Notes: generated from the sequence alone by a model not told the origin. A stretch of 64,000 bases of DNA from Capsicum annuum (GCF_002878395.1 NW_025892707.1:57498-121497), one strand, 5' to 3'; counted from the first letter of the stretch, positions 34,959 through 48,640 are shown. Translations and numbers: made by a program.

Positions 34959-37936
34959 TTTATTAGAACCCAAAAATACGAGTCATGATGGCACTTATCA
35001 TGGTGTACCATAAAAAGTAAGACTATCACCCAACTGATATAAAAAAAAGGAAAAGATAGAAATACCCCAAGGTAAATCTTCTAGAATGAAGCCAAACTAT
35101 ACAAGTAATTATAACAATATAAAAAGAACATATGCAAATGCCATATATTCTCAAAACTAGGTATCAATAGTGTAAGAACTTTTAATATAATCCATGAGTC
35201 AATTCATAGGAAAATAACCACAAAAAAAACAAGCTTTGTCTCCGAATACTAATGAATACATTACTAATACAGAAAGATAGAGGAAAACTCCAGATATAGG
35301 AATGTCTAACCACGATCTTGAGTAATTTGAAGGCGCTCAAAATCAACCAATATGAGATGCACTCGATCTAGGACCTGCATCAAAATGGCACAGTAGTCAT
35401 GAGTATGGTCCACTTAGAAGGTATCATAGGCTGACCAAGAAAAGTAGTAAATAAAGCATAAAAAACATACACTAATGGCACGTCCCCTGCAGTCAAAAAA
35501 TATCCCACGACGGTATCCCACGCCACTTGCACTAACATGTCTAATATATTAGAATTACAATAATAACACGGTATGTAGAACACAAGCATACATTATGTCA
35601 CATGAAAGTAGAAAAAAAGAAGAACATGTATATACACGATGGTCAAGTGTAAATAATAGGATATACAGAAAGTAGGCATATAATAAATAAATATGGCAAT
35701 CGAACCACATCATCAATCACAATACAACAAATGCAATGTATAAGATGATGATGATGATGGTGATGATGCATGAGATCATCACACAGTCTTCGTATATACC
35801 TACAGAGCTAAAGCTTCTCGATGTATGACACATGGAGGGTTCATCAACCCGTATACTACACTGTATACACCTACAGAGCTAAGGCTTCTGATGTAAAAAC
35901 CATGGGCGGCTTCATCAACTCATATACAATCAATATCTATAACTCTTCCCCGATATATCATTTGAAGCAGTCTTTAAAATCTTATGTTTCCAATATTTCT
36001 AGAATTTTTCCATTATTTTCAATGTTTCCAAGAACATATATAACACCAGGCACAAATCAAGAAATACCAACAACAATAATAAGTATATATGAAACATATA
36101 ACAAACAAGTAAAATTATGCATATGATGCCATGAGGATGTAAAGTTCGCAATCATTCCCAACGAGTATTTCTACCACTAACCACATGATGTATTTCCATA
36201 GCTAACCATAATGATATATTTTCACAACCATATGGGCCAATATCCTTTTATTATTTCCAACCTTTCATAAATTTTCACATGTTTCATATGCCCATAAGTA
36301 TGAATATATCACAATACACCAACGGTACCATAATAGGCATTTTCAACAACACAATACAATTATTCACATATATACATGGCTATTAATATAATATAGGATC
36401 CAATACAGTCAAAAAAATTACATAATATTTTAATTTCAATAAATACATCACATATAGGCTCCCACGGGCACAAAAAATAGATGGCCATTTTTCATGATTA
36501 ATTCCCACCCTTAACATGCATTTTGTACCATCATTAACTACCTAGCTCAGTTTAAAAGAGTTAAGCCATAGCCTACTTCGAATGTTGAAACTGGTCTACC
36601 ATACTTTGCACCTACGACCTTACTTTTCATGAACAATTTTAAAATCAACTAAAATCAAGAAATATAAAATCTACGCATCCAAACAAAGCCAATGATACCC
36701 ATACTGACTACTTTTGATTTGGAGTCAAAACGGACACCCAAAACAAATTTTCAAAAAATAAGGGCAAAATCATAATTTTACTTCAAGAATGTGTTTCTCA
36801 TATTTTTAGGAATCTACATCTTAAAACTCAAGCCAAATCAAGTAAAAAATAAGGTTCAAATTGAAGAAAAACCATATTAAAGCTTTATCGGGTAAAATCT
36901 TTGAAATCCATGTTAAAATCGAGAAATTGAAGTTGTATTGGAGGTTAAATTGATGAAAAACTAGTAATTATAAGATTAAAATATTATTCAAGTGAAAAAG
37001 AGTGAAATTGGGATTTAAAATCTGGCCTTATAATTTTTTGGATTTTGAGAAATTAATCAAGAAATTAAAGTAGAAAAGGATGAAATCTCACCTTAAATCA
37101 GTAATAGAATCAAGAAATAGATGTCAATCTAACTTCCCAAGCTCCAGAAGCTTCACTTTTAAGATCTCATACTATTTTAGGATTTAACTTCTCAGAGAAA
37201 AGGTGGAAGAATGAGCAAAATGTGTCAAAAAGGGATATTTTATAGTGTAGATTTTTCTGCATCTGATTTTTCTATGTCCAAACAGATTTCGACGGGGTGC
37301 TTGAAATTTTTTTGAATTCCTATATATGCAAATTAACTATGCAACCATACTTAATTTGATGCTCCAAACTCAATGGAGATATCAAAACTTAAAAAAATTA
37401 TCATTTTCACAAAGTTGACCCTCGAAGCCTGAAATTATAATTTTTCAAATCGAGGATCGAAATGAGATTTAAAAGCCATAAAATTACACTAAACATGTTA
37501 CCATCCTAAAATTGACATTTTAGATGCATTGACAAAGTCAAATTTTCCATCCAAGATTATTTTGACTAAATGTAGATTCCACGCCCATATTTCTAATTTT
37601 CCAACTCTCCGACCAATAGGTCAAAATAAGCTTTGAGTGCATCAAGACCCAACCAATGATCAACCTAGCCTAAAATTGATATTCCAAAGTTGTTGGCATA
37701 GTCTATTAAACCATCCATCACACGGATTAAAAGATATCCACATAAGTCTAAAATAAAGCTCTTAAAGCCAACAAAAATCATAATATCACACAAAAGGCAT
37801 AAAAATACATCGGGAATAGTTCTAAGCACCCCCATAACCTAGAAATACCACAATTCAACTACAGAGAGGGGTAAAATAGTCAAATCATACAAAATCACAA
37901 ATTTCACATATTTCATCAAATTTTCAAGTCATTACA
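34959..37936 (-). repeat. Element C 5' LTR
   Basis: It is collinear with 13,593-15,110 plus 29,093-30,502. It starts TTATTAGAACCC and ends CATTACA. It contains a TGATGA microsatellite at about 35,745-35,770. Confidence 0.82.
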
Positions 37937-39660
37937 GAATATGCTCTGCATTTAAAAAAAGTATAGGGTAGTATCAGTTCAAAACCACTATGTACTAGTC
38001 AGTACAAAACCACTATGTACTCGTATGATCATAGGTCAGCTCAACTTAATATATGTGAACATTTGACCAAAAGTTTGTAAGCAAGTAGTAAGCATGTCAC
38101 TTTAACATTATGTACTCAAACCGGTTTTTCCACCATAATTCCACTTTTATTTCAACCAAGCCAAGTAAGTAAGCAAGATAAAATTAATGCATATTAGAAC
38201 CCAATTCAAGTCAAACCACAATAAAAGCTCATAAAACCAATTTAATTTATCATTACTTGTAAGCGTCTTATTATCTTGCAACATCAAGTAATAACTCACT
38301 TTGATGAAAATAAGTATTATTAAGACCNNNNNNNNNNNNNNNNNNNNNNNNNNNNNNNNNNNNNNNNNNNNNNNNNNNNNNNNNNNNNNNNNNNNNNNNN
38401 NNNNNNNNNNNNNNNNNNNNNNNNNNNATATATATATATATATAGAAAGAGAGAGAGATATCTAATCCATTGCACTCAAGGAATCATCAAACTCTTCAAA
38501 AATTATGGTCTACGCACATGCTAATTGTCTTATGATTTTTCATTAGCCATGGCCTATAGAGGAAAAGCTTAGTCTGTGTACCAAATACACTAGACAACTG
38601 GTGTCTTGCCACCCTTATCTCAAAACAAGTGTTATGACACCCTTATCTCAACTTTACCACTCCTATACCACGTCAAATCCACTAATTCAATTACAATGAA
38701 CATTTATCAAATCAACTCACAATAATAACACAGTATTATTTATAAGTACAATACCAAGTATGTTCAAATCAACAACACTTCCATACAAACAAGTCCTTTT
38801 ATCAATCATGTTATAAGTTATAAATTTTCACACTTATATTTAAGACACAACAAGTTCATCAATATGTAAGCATGTGTTGAAACTAAATAAATAAACAATT
38901 AGTTAAACATATACATATATAATTAAATTGAGCCTTAACCCCTATTCAATCATAACCTACCTCAATTTAAGACTAGCAATGCTCTAAATCACTTGAGCCC
39001 TGTCCTTCCTTGTAGCCTCAGCATGATCTTGGTAATAAAATATAATTCAATCAAAGTTATATAAATTCTTGGCATTACAACCTAAGCTCATGTCTTAAAG
39101 ACTATTTTATGAATAATTTCCTCATCCTAGGGTTTTGTACCCTTCATCCCACTCAAATACCCCATAAAGAAAAACTAAAAGAATAAATTATAATATAATC
39201 ATAATTAAACCATTCTAGATTATAACCAAATAATTATAACCCCTTTGTAACCAATTCATATCAAGTTGTCAATCTAGGGTTACACCCTCCAATCCCACCA
39301 TGAGCAATTTCCATGAATTCTAAGGATTTGGAGACTAAAATTACATTAGGAAGAAGGAGAATCACTTACCTTAATAATGGGAATTGACAGAATTCATTAG
39401 AAATTACCTTATTTTGCCCTAAGTCAACCTCTGAAGCTTTTAGGATGAAAAATGATGTGTTACACTGAAACAACTATTTTAGTGCATCAAGCCTACTACA
39501 GTAACTCGATTTTCACTATAGCCAGATTCACCTATTATCTCGACATTGACAAAGATTAACGTTCGTTATAGAGACATGTTCCTACTATAGCAAAACCGCT
39601 AGAGCAACTATACTGCCCACTACAGAGGGGTGGCGAGGTAGAAATTTAGAACTGGTCCTG
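37937..39660 (-). mobile_element. LTR remnant H, right part
   Basis: The text GAATATGCTCTGCATTT continues the left part of H. A GTAGTATCAG and repeated AAAACCACTATGTACT stretch follows, the kind of R-region text common in Solanaceae LTRs. The end is not defined; I stop it where LTR-like text fades. It contains the assembly gap. Confidence 0.45.
38328..38427. other. Assembly gap, 100 N
   Basis: Exactly 100 unknown bases, followed at once by an AT dinucleotide run and a GA-rich run. The round number suggests a placeholder of unknown true length. Confidence 0.98.
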
Positions 39661-40786
39661 AGTTTTGGTATTTTTACAACATGCTACTTCAATTTCAACC
39701 TTACGAACTAACCATTTTATGTCAACACTATAATTATAGTTGTACTAATCCTAATTCTATTTTAAAAGTTTCTATGAACTCAATAAACTCTTGGATAACA
39801 TGATATTATCCATAGGCCACTATCCCATCTAACACGCTCCATTTTTCTCACAGAAAGATGGATTCAACATGGTAACTCTTTTTAGGATGAATTAAAAGAG
39901 AAGTGTCTCTATCTAATGAATTAAGGTATGTTAGGGAACTATTCTATTACTAATTACGACTATTATTTTACTATTATGCTACGACACCAGAAATTTGGGT
40001 AAGGGTTCAAGTTACCTAAATAAAGGTGTTAAAAGCAGCTTCTAAGGTCTAAAAATATGGATCCCAATCGAACTCATATATAACATGTGGATCTTATGTG
40101 ATAAGTAAATGTTAATTGATTTTAATTTTAATTAAGAACTAAGTGATTAGACATGAAAAACATAATTATTATATAATTGGTGTAGATCTAAGTGATAAGA
40201 ATTTAATAAAATATGTTTTATTTATAAACAAAGCATACATAAAAGGAAACAAAAAATCAGATAAGCATGAAGAGACAACGGATGCAATGATATAGTTAAA
40301 AGAGAGATACTAAATAATCAATGTAGACTACACCAAATAAATTAAAACATGTGAAATAAATTAAAAATCCTCTAAGTTATAAGTAATCGCTCAACTCCAT
40401 ACAAATCCTTTTAAAAATCTTTTAAACCATGCTACAGTAGTATTGGGTAATAAGTGTATCTATTAGATCACTCCCTATGTAAGAGGGAAATAGTTTAGTA
40501 GAGAAGGGGTTTATCTTGATGGGATCACCCTATGCAACAAAAATAATACTTTTGCAACCCAATTGGGAAGGGGGCTGCTCGTATTATTCAGAGGGCACAG
40601 ACTATCATCTCCTACTACCCATATAGGTTTGATTTTAGGTTGTTATTAAACCTATAAGCGCACTAAAGAAAATAATAAAACTAGAGTTCCCTATAATCCT
40701 ATCCATCCCGACTTAGTGTCCAAGAGAAATTGGACCTGTTATTTTGGATTTGCGTCTAGACACCTAGCTTTCTTAGTTAGACTTAA
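39661..40786. other. Unassigned AT-rich sequence
   Basis: No coding motif, primer site or clear terminal repeat was seen. It is probably decayed transposon sequence, but nothing in it supports a family. Confidence 0.5.
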
Positions 40787-40956
40787 TATCATGACTGAAT
40801 TTCTCATATCATGATGGAACCTACAAAATCCACCGGTAGGAAAACCAATGCATAAGTAAGAAAAATGGAGAAAATAGCAAAAATGAATTTAAATAAAAGA
40901 CTAATATAGAATGAAGCTCCAAGACCTAGTGAAGTCAGTACAAGAGCTTCTAATAC
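40787..40956 (-). mobile_element. LTR F, left part
   Basis: It starts TATCATGACTGAAT (TG mutated to TA) and ends at the D insertion. No primer site lies to its left, so this is an outer LTR edge. The joined text across D reads GAGCTTCTAATAC-AATCAGAG. It continues at 59,838. Confidence 0.6.
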
Positions 40957-42582
40957 AGTCATGAACTAACTCGAGACTGGACGTGATGGGTATCTCAAGC
41001 CCACCAAAGGGTCAGAGACCATCCCCTTAGCCTTACCTCAAGAGCATAATAATAGTAAACAATGGAAGCCAACTAATATAATGATAAGGATAGATAATTC
41101 AAATAACAATTCTAAGATTTCAAATGAACAACCAACCCACACTTGTCCATAAAAGCCTCTTAAACTAGAATACCAACTAAGTTGGGACATGCCCTAGACT
41201 ATGATAAAAAGAATCTAAGGTACTAAGATAATGAAAAAACTAATGAAATGATCGGGCCTTCTGAAAGATGGAGGCTCACCACTTCCCAGTAGATCAACAG
41301 AAGTACTCAACCATCTAACATTGCATAGGAGCAACAGAAGCATCCTCGGACCCTACATCATGAAATAAGGAAGCATCCACGGATAGCCAGCGAGGCTAGC
41401 ACTGATATGTAACTCAAGAGACAGGGATAAAATAATATAATTACCAAAATCCAGCCATACACCATATGCACCACATTCATATACATATTAATAGGATGTC
41501 GAGGTAAGGACAGGGCCATGAACATGAAAGTTTAAAGTATTAATGAAACTATGTAGCTCGCTTTATCCTAAAGTCACCCATGGGCTATATAGATATAGCA
41601 CCCCTTACTGGAAAGGCTCCAGTTTATGTTAGCCACACAAATCGAGGAAATACCTGGGAAAGACTAAAGATAACAAGGCTATAGCCCTCCTAAAATATAA
41701 TATGTGTACCCAAGAACATGGTCACATTGACCTTTAACATTGGAAAATATAGTTTCTAGTGTTGATCCCCTCGGTACCTACACATTCATGGCGAGCTACA
41801 CAATTCCCTTTAAGCCCAAATTAAAATAGTTGCACATAAGCCAATTATTTACCCAGGAGTCTTTCATTAAGGAATTTACCAACTTGGTATAGCCATACCA
41901 ATATGCTTGTACGCTAATTTAATTATTCCAAACCGGTCCATATAATCAAACTAACTCCCAAGTTCTATTTAAATTCCAAGCCAAGTTCGCCAAAGCCATT
42001 CAAATCCATCTTTATCTATTTATCCTTTGATGCAATGGAATGGGTTCAAAAGACAAGTTAAACCATGCAAATATTTTCATTCAAAATCAAGTTTAAAAAG
42101 TGGATTTGGGTTAATGCCATTATCAAACCGAAATCCATCAATTTGGCAAAACCCATGCCCCATTCTAACCATTAAAGCAATGCATCAATTCAGTCTCAAA
42201 ACCATTAATTAAAGCATAAATAATTCATTTAAAACACGGGACAGGTAATTAAAGTAAATCCAATCAAAATCCCTCAACCCAATTTCAAACTCACAATTTA
42301 AATCACATGAATATTTTAATAATTTAATGCAAGAATATAAAATTTAAGTTAAGGAAAGAGAAACATGACTAAAATATCAATGAATTTTAAAGAAAATTAA
42401 AGTTTGGAGCTTCAATAGTGAATCATCTTTAAAACCCTTGAACTTTCTTGGGTGTAGTTAATGATGGTGTTTGATTGTTGATAACTAAAGGAAAAGGGTC
42501 ACTTTTGTGTTATAAAGTCATTTAAGCGGCAAGGCACACACGGGAGGGTAAAAAATTCATTAAAATTTTATGGGTTCTAACA
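40957..42582 (-). repeat. Element D 3' LTR (internally deleted)
   Basis: It starts AGTCATGAAC (TG mutated to AG) and ends GGGTTCTAACA. It is collinear with the right LTR except that the part equivalent to about 59,535-59,785 is missing near 42,530. Confidence 0.85.
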
Positions 42583-42583
42583 T

Positions 42584-42595
42584 TATCCCTTCCTT
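42584..42595 (-). other. Polypurine tract of element D
   Basis: On the minus strand it reads AAAGGAAGGGAT beside the 3' LTR start. Confidence 0.8.
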
Positions 42596-42663
42596 TGGAT
42601 AATTCATCCTCGACAGAGAAGTTAGGATAGGTTTAGCACGATAATAAGAAGGGAACATTAAAA

Positions 42664-44230
42664 TTAAATGACAAATTTGAAATATGGCAATAGGGAAATG
42701 AAACTAATGCCTCTAGAACAATCATCCAACATAGGAAACAAAAAAGGGTACTTGACTTTCATATCTTCTTCAGCTTCCCATGTAGCTTCTTCCACCTTTT
42801 GATTTCTCCAAAGAACATTTACCAAAGCTATATCCTTTGTCCTCAATCTACGAACTTGCCTATCTAGTATTTCAACTATGAACTCCTCATAAGACAACAA
42901 ATCCGAAACACCAACATCCTCAACAGACACTATCAAAGAAGGGTCACCTACATACTGTTTCAGCATAGCCACATGGAAAACAGGATGGATCAAAGCTTAA
43001 CTCGCAGGTAAATCTAATTCATATGTGACATTCCCAATTATTCTTAAAATCTGATATAGACCAATGTAACGGGGACTAAGCTTTCGTTTCTTCCCAAATC
43101 TCATGACTCCATTCATAGGAGAGACCTTTAAGAACACCCAATCACTTACTTTAAATTCCAACTCTCTCTGCCTCATATTTGCATAAGACTTTTAGCGACT
43201 CTCACCAGTCTTAGAGACTTTGTCTAATTACATTCACCTTCTCTATGGCTTGATGAACCAAGTAAGGGCTAAGAAACCTATTCTCACCTACCTCAAGCCA
43301 CCCAATAGGAGACCTATTCCCCTTACTATAAAGAGCCTTGAAAGGAGCCATTTAAATACTAGAATGATAACTATTATTATAAGCAAACGCAATAAGAGGT
43401 AAATGATCTACCCAACTACCTTCAAAATCAATAACATAGGCTCTTATCATGTCTTCCAAAGTCTAAATGGTACGTTTTGCTTGTCCATCCATTTGAGGGT
43501 GGAAGGTCGTGCTAAGGTTCACCTGAGTACTCAAACCTTTTTTAAACGAATGCCAAAAATGAGAAGAAAATTATGTCTCTTGGTCTGAAATAATGGACAC
43601 CAGCGCACCATGCAGCTTAAATATCTCTTGAATAAACAGCTTAGTGTAATCCTATCCTAAGTAGTTAGTCCTCACAAGTAAGAATTGAGCAAACTTATTC
43701 ATCCTATCCATAATGACCCAAATAGAATCATACTGATTGTGAGTCCGTAAGATACTAGTAATAAAATTCATATTAATCATCTCCCACTAAAATATAGGCA
43801 ACTCTATCTCTTGATACATGCCACTAGGCCTCAAATATTCTACCTTAACTTGCTGACAAACTATACACCTAGCAATAATTTTTTCTAGAAGCCCATCAGC
43901 ATTGGGAGCACACAACCTTCCTTGATACCTCAAGATACTATCTCCCCAAATATGAAAAGCCATAACCTTTTACTAACCCAAATCATTCTTGATTTGCATG
44001 AGTATAGGATCCAAGGCCTTCTTCTCCTTCACCTCTGTACCAAGAGATTATTTAACCACTTTCTTGACAATTACTCTTTCATCCTCAGAGTCCAAAAACT
44101 GAACTTCCAATTTATCCAACCTGTGAATATCCTTCACCAACCCTCTTTTCTCCTCATAAATATGAGATAAGCTCCCCATAAAAACCTTCTAAAAGCATCA
44201 ACAATAATATTAGCTTTACTTGTATGGACT
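42664..44230 (-). pseudogene. Element D integrase and chromodomain-like tail
   Basis: The tail (42,993-42,664) is open for 109 codons and reads IHPVFHVAMLKQYVGDPSLI, LLSYEEFIVEILDRQVRRLR, then ALVNVLWRNQKVEEATWEAE, a chromodomain-like end used by such elements to choose chromatin. To its right the plus strand holds reversed integrase text (43,200-44,000), with frames changing repeatedly and stops inside. The tail is the best preserved part of D. Confidence 0.85.
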
Positions 44231-44239
44231 TATGTCGTA

Positions 44240-44600
44240 ATACTTAAGTAGCTTGAGCCACCGCGTCTACCTAATATTTAATTTATTTTGTATAATCACA
44301 TATTGTAAGCTCTTATGGTCCAAATAAATATTAACTTGCACCCCATACAAATAATGTCACTAAATTTTCAAAGTAAAAACCACAGCAGCCAACTCTATAT
44401 CATGAGTTAGGTAATTTTTCTCATGAATCTTAAGTTTCCTAGAAGCATAAGCCACAATCTTACCATGCTACCTCAAGACACAACCCAGTCCCACATAGAA
44501 TGAAGTACAATACATAACAAAACCATCAATACCCTCGGGCAGGGTCAAAACTAGTACAAAAGTCAACTTATCCTTCAATTCTGAATACTACCCTCACACG
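44240..44600 (-). pseudogene. Element D RNase H
   Basis: It contains [55 protein letters not shown] and HYLYGVQVNIYLDHKSLQY in order. Two stops interrupt it. Confidence 0.88.
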
Positions 44601-44628
44601 CATTGGATTACTAAAACTTAACCTTTTT

Positions 44629-45440
44629 CTATATCAACCTTATCAGCAGAGCTGCAATAGATGAGAAACTCTCTACAAACCTCCTATTATACCCAGCCAA
44701 GCCCAAGAAGCTCCTAATATCTGCTAGAGTCATAGGTCTAGGCCATTTTTTAACTATGGCAACTCTCTTTGGACCCACCTTGATCCCCTCACGAGCAATA
44801 ACATGCCCAAGAAAAGTCAAAACACTAAGCCAAAATTCACACTCAAAAAATGTTGTATATAACTTCTGGTCCTTAAGAGTTTTCAATTCAATTCAAAGGT
44901 GATTAGCATGATCCTCCTCACTTTTAGAGTATCCCAAGATGTCATCAATAAAGACTATAGCACACAAATCTAGAAACTACCTAAACACCTGATTCAAAAT
45001 ATCAATAAAAGCAGCCAGAGCATTAGTCAACCCAAATAACATAACCAAGAAATCATAATGGCTATTTCGAGTTCGGAAAGCAGTCTTGGGAATATCAACC
45101 TCCCTAATTTTCAACTTGTGATAGCCCAAATAGAGATCAATCTTAGAGAAATACCTAGCACCTTGTAGTTGATTGAAAAGGTCATTAATCCTAGGATGAG
45201 ACTACTTATTATTCACTATAACCCTATTCATCTAATGGTAATCTATACATATATGAGGTGACCCATCTTTTTTTTGCACAAAAAGTATCGGAGCACCCCA
45301 CAGGGAAACACTAGAATGAGTAAATCCTTTATCAAGAAGATCTTTTAATTATTTCTTAAGTTCTTTTAGTTCAGTTGAATCCATCCTATAAGGAGGGATG
45401 AAAATAGGATGGGTATCCAATAGAAGATTAATCCTAAAAT
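44629..45440 (-). pseudogene. Element D reverse transcriptase
   Basis: It contains the FIDDILGYS catalytic block near 44,940-44,962 and, after it, FLGHVIAREGIKVGPKRVA and SFLGLAGYNRRFVESFS (44,886-44,629), the thumb region. To the right are reversed copies of the LINGY, LDSxF and MDSTEL-like blocks up to about 45,400. Stops split it into several frames. Confidence 0.88.
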
Positions 45441-45599
45441 CTATTTCCCTTTTGAGAAGAATTCTAGGAAGATCATCCGGAAAATTTGAGTAAATTCATT
45501 AACCACAAGAATAGATTGCGAAGAGAAACTTTTAGACTTAGAATATTTAACCTAAACTAGATGATATAGACATGCTTTGGAAATTAATTTCTTGGTATA

Positions 45600-45960
45600 A
45601 GATAAAAAATAAACTTCCCTTTGGGTACTAAGGAACTCTGCTCCCAATCAATCACCAGTTCATTAGGAAAATAGAAATTGACCTTTCGGGTCCTTCAATT
45701 TAGAGAAGTATAGCACGAATGAAGCCAATCCATCCCCAAAATTATGTCAAAATCCATAATATCATGTTCTATCAAATCCACAAATTCCTCCCTATGAAGA
45801 ATGGACACTACACATCCCCTATTGATTTGTCTAGCAATGATAAACTCACATACGAAAGTAGAAAGAAAGAAGAGGTCAAAAATATTTTTAGGACCAAAAC
45901 AAAAGTGTACAACCACATAAGGGGTCACATAAAATAGGGTAGAACTTAGATAAAACAAAC
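45600..45960 (-). pseudogene. Element D aspartic protease
   Basis: In the open stretch 45,958-45,695: LSSTLFYVTPYVV, the text just after the active-site aspartate; FLSTFVCEFIIARQINRGC; and DFDIILGMDWLHSCYTSL, typical of the end of gypsy protease. The active-site triplet itself lies at the broken upstream edge. Confidence 0.82.
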
Positions 45961-45999
45961 AATAAACATCATAAGAGAAGAGCTTTAACTTACCAGTGA

Positions 46000-47344
46000 C
46001 AACATTGGGAGATGCCTCAGATTCCTAATAGGTATCAATAGCATAGAGATGATTCCATCCAGTTTTGATATTAGAAGTGGCGCCCTTAGGTGCAGCAGCC
46101 AAAGAAGTGGCAATCGGGACCTTATTAGCTCCAGTGGCAACCCTGGTCAAAGGGTAATCTCCATGTATATGACTAAGCTGATCATAATTATTGCACCGAT
46201 TTCTACCCTCCCTATAATATCCATGGTGAAGTTGCCCACAAAAATATAAGGTAAGGCAGATTGAGCTCCATTATCCTGATACTGGGCACCTTGTGCCTCA
46301 GGACCACCATTGACCTAAAATCAATGATCATCTGAAGGCTTAGGATAAGTATGACTAACTGTCGAATAATAATTTCCCGTATTCTTCTTCGTAGTCCACT
46401 CCCTACTATCATTCCCACTATTTTTCTGATTTGCACCCTACTTTGAATATTTAAACTTCTTGTTCTGCCTCTCTCCCATCTCTACTTGCTTCTTTTTTCT
46501 TATCCATTACCTATTAGATATAAACCACTAGTCTGGATATGTCCATATCATTATTCAGCATAGCAGCCTTACACTGTAGCACCAAATCACGGGATAACTC
46601 AGAAGCAAACTTTCTTATTTGGGACCTCATATTAGATACCAATTCTAGAATATAATGGGCCAACTGCTAAAACTTCAGAGCACACTCCTTCACACTCATC
46701 TTACCCTATTTCAAGTTCACAAACTCTGTGACCTTAGTAGTTTTGTTCAACTCCTGAGGAAAGAAGTGATCAAAGAAAGCACCTAAAAATTCATCCCATA
46801 CAACTGACTCAGCATTATTACCCATCATCGTTTCTGACTTTTCATACCACTGGTAAGCCATATTTTTTTAATTGATAGGTAGTAAACTCCACAACCTCTA
46901 CATTAGTAGCATGCTTAACCTAAAAAATCTTTTCTATCTCATCAATAAATCACTGAAGATACTCCTCAACCTTAAAGCCTATAAAGGTTGGGGGATTTAA
47001 CCTCATAAACTGGCCAACCCGAGTGACCTAGGTAAAATAACAATGGTACCAACATGATTAATCTAACAGGATTATGATGCCACCAGTTGAGCAAGCATAT
47101 GAATAGACTGACAAAATTCTGTATTAGAGATATCTCCCTGGGAGACTGAGCATAAGTATCACCAGCCTAGAAAGTCCTAGGACTAGTAGGGATCAGTGGA
47201 AACCTATGTGGAGTGGTATAGTCAGGAGAAGGGACCCTAGACCGGGTATGTATTCCATAACAAGGCAACTTCCTTCCATATTCTCGTTAAGTGGGACATA
47301 GGTTCCAACAGATTTTTAATGACCTTCTGTTTTTAGGGAGGCAT
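46000..47344 (-). pseudogene. Element D gag
   Basis: The start at 47,344 gives MPP and an early stop. Downstream, the LxWWHHNPVR and GWPVYEVKSPNLY-like text and the EKxFKVKHATNVEVVEF stretch (46,880-46,950) belong to the gag domain. A zinc knuckle near 46,165-46,200 reads CNNYDQLSHIHGDYP, with two of its cysteines replaced. It is decayed. Confidence 0.75.
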
Positions 47345-47540
47345 GATATAAAATACGAGTAATCTAGGAGGTGGAGAGGTTTCATATCAACTAGACTCTA
47401 TAGCCCCAAAATAGGACACAAGAAAGGACAACATTCCTAAATGCCTTGTAGCCTCCTTCTTATAAGCATAGCATACTACATACCTATAAAAGAGACTCTA
47501 CCCAACACAACTTTATGGACACCCAAGGACCCTCAACCAA

Positions 47541-47552
47541 GCTCTGATACCA
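47541..47552 (-). other. Primer-binding site of element D
   Basis: On the minus strand it reads TGGTATCAGAGC, a perfect initiator tRNA-Met type site, four bases from the 5' LTR. Confidence 0.92.
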
Positions 47553-47556
47553 AGAT

Positions 47557-48076
47557 TCTCATGACCTAAACCCGATCCTAGTCATGATGATATCTCAATC
47601 CCATCAAGGGTCAGACACCATTTCTTTAGCCTTACCTCAAGAGCACAATTAAAGTAATATATAGAAGCAACCAAAAATAATGATAAGGATAGATAAGTCA
47701 AATTACTATTTTAAGAATTCAAATAAATAACCAAACCATTGTTATCAATAAAAGTCTCTAAAACTAGAATACCAACAAGGTTGGGACATACACCTGACTA
47801 TGATAAAAAGAATCTAAAAGTACTAAGATAACAAAGAAAACAATGAAATGATCGGGCCTTTAAAAAGTTAGAGGCTCACCAATTCAGAGTTGATCTTCAG
47901 AAGTACTCAACCGCCTAATGCTACACAGTAGCAATAGAAAAATCCTCAAACCATAAATCATGCAACAATGCAGCACCTAGGGACATTTAGTAGGGTGACC
48001 ACTGGCATGTCACTCAGGAGATAGGAATAAAATAAAGAAATTATCAAAATTCAGTCATAAACCAGATGTAACATAT

Positions 48077-48109
<33 letters not shown>

Positions 48110-48640
48110 ATGTCAGGATAAGGATAAGGGCCATGAACATAAGATTTTAAATTATTAATCCCACTCCATCCAAAAGTCACTTATGGGCTATATGAGTCTA
48201 GCTCCCCTTGTAGGAAGGGACCCTATTCATGTTAGCCGTACAAATTGAGGAAATACCGAGAAAAGCCTAATATACCTAGGCTATAGCCCTCCCAAAATAT
48301 AATGTGTGCCCCTAGGACACGGTCCGATGGACCCACAATGTGAAAAAATATGGTTTTCAATGTTGATCCCCCTCGAGACCTACACCTTCATGGTGAGCTA
48401 CACAATTACCTTTAAGCCCAAAGTAAAAAAGTTGCATATAAAACAAACCATTAACCTAGAATTCTTTCATTACGGCATTTACTAACTTGTTTTTATCATA
48501 CCAGTATACTTGCAAGCTAATTCAATTATTCAAAAATAGGTCTATATAACATAACTGACTTCCAAGTTCCATTTAAAATCCAAGTCATGACCACCAAGTC
48601 CATTCATATTCATTTTTATCCATTTATCTTTTAATGCAAA
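47557..48640 (-). repeat. Element D 5' LTR, left arm
   Basis: It is collinear with 40,957-42,028 of the 3' LTR. It contains a TA run at 48,079-48,107. It is interrupted after ATGCAA by CACTA element E. Confidence 0.87.

Larger units (their letters stand above)
13593..37936 (-). mobile_element. Element C: gypsy LTR retrotransposon, minus strand, interrupted by A
   Basis: Two similar LTRs flank a decayed gag-pol reading right to left. The left (3') LTR is 13,593-15,110 plus 29,088-30,502; the right (5') LTR is about 34,959-37,936. The outer 5-bp target duplication is GAATA (13,588-13,592 and 37,937-37,941). Both LTRs carry an internal tandem repeat (near 14,416 and near 35,791), which helps to pair them. 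Divergence between the LTRs is higher than in A or B, matching its place as an older host of the nest. Internal coding parts are listed separately. It is not capable of autonomous movement. Confidence 0.85.

Noticed and set aside
43220..44170. Several plus-strand open stretches of 60-82 codons
   Set aside because: They are antisense to the integrase region of minus-strand element D.
46049..46436. Open stretches on both strands near 46,050-46,440
   Set aside because: They are alternative frames of the decayed gag of element D; neither shows a domain on its own.
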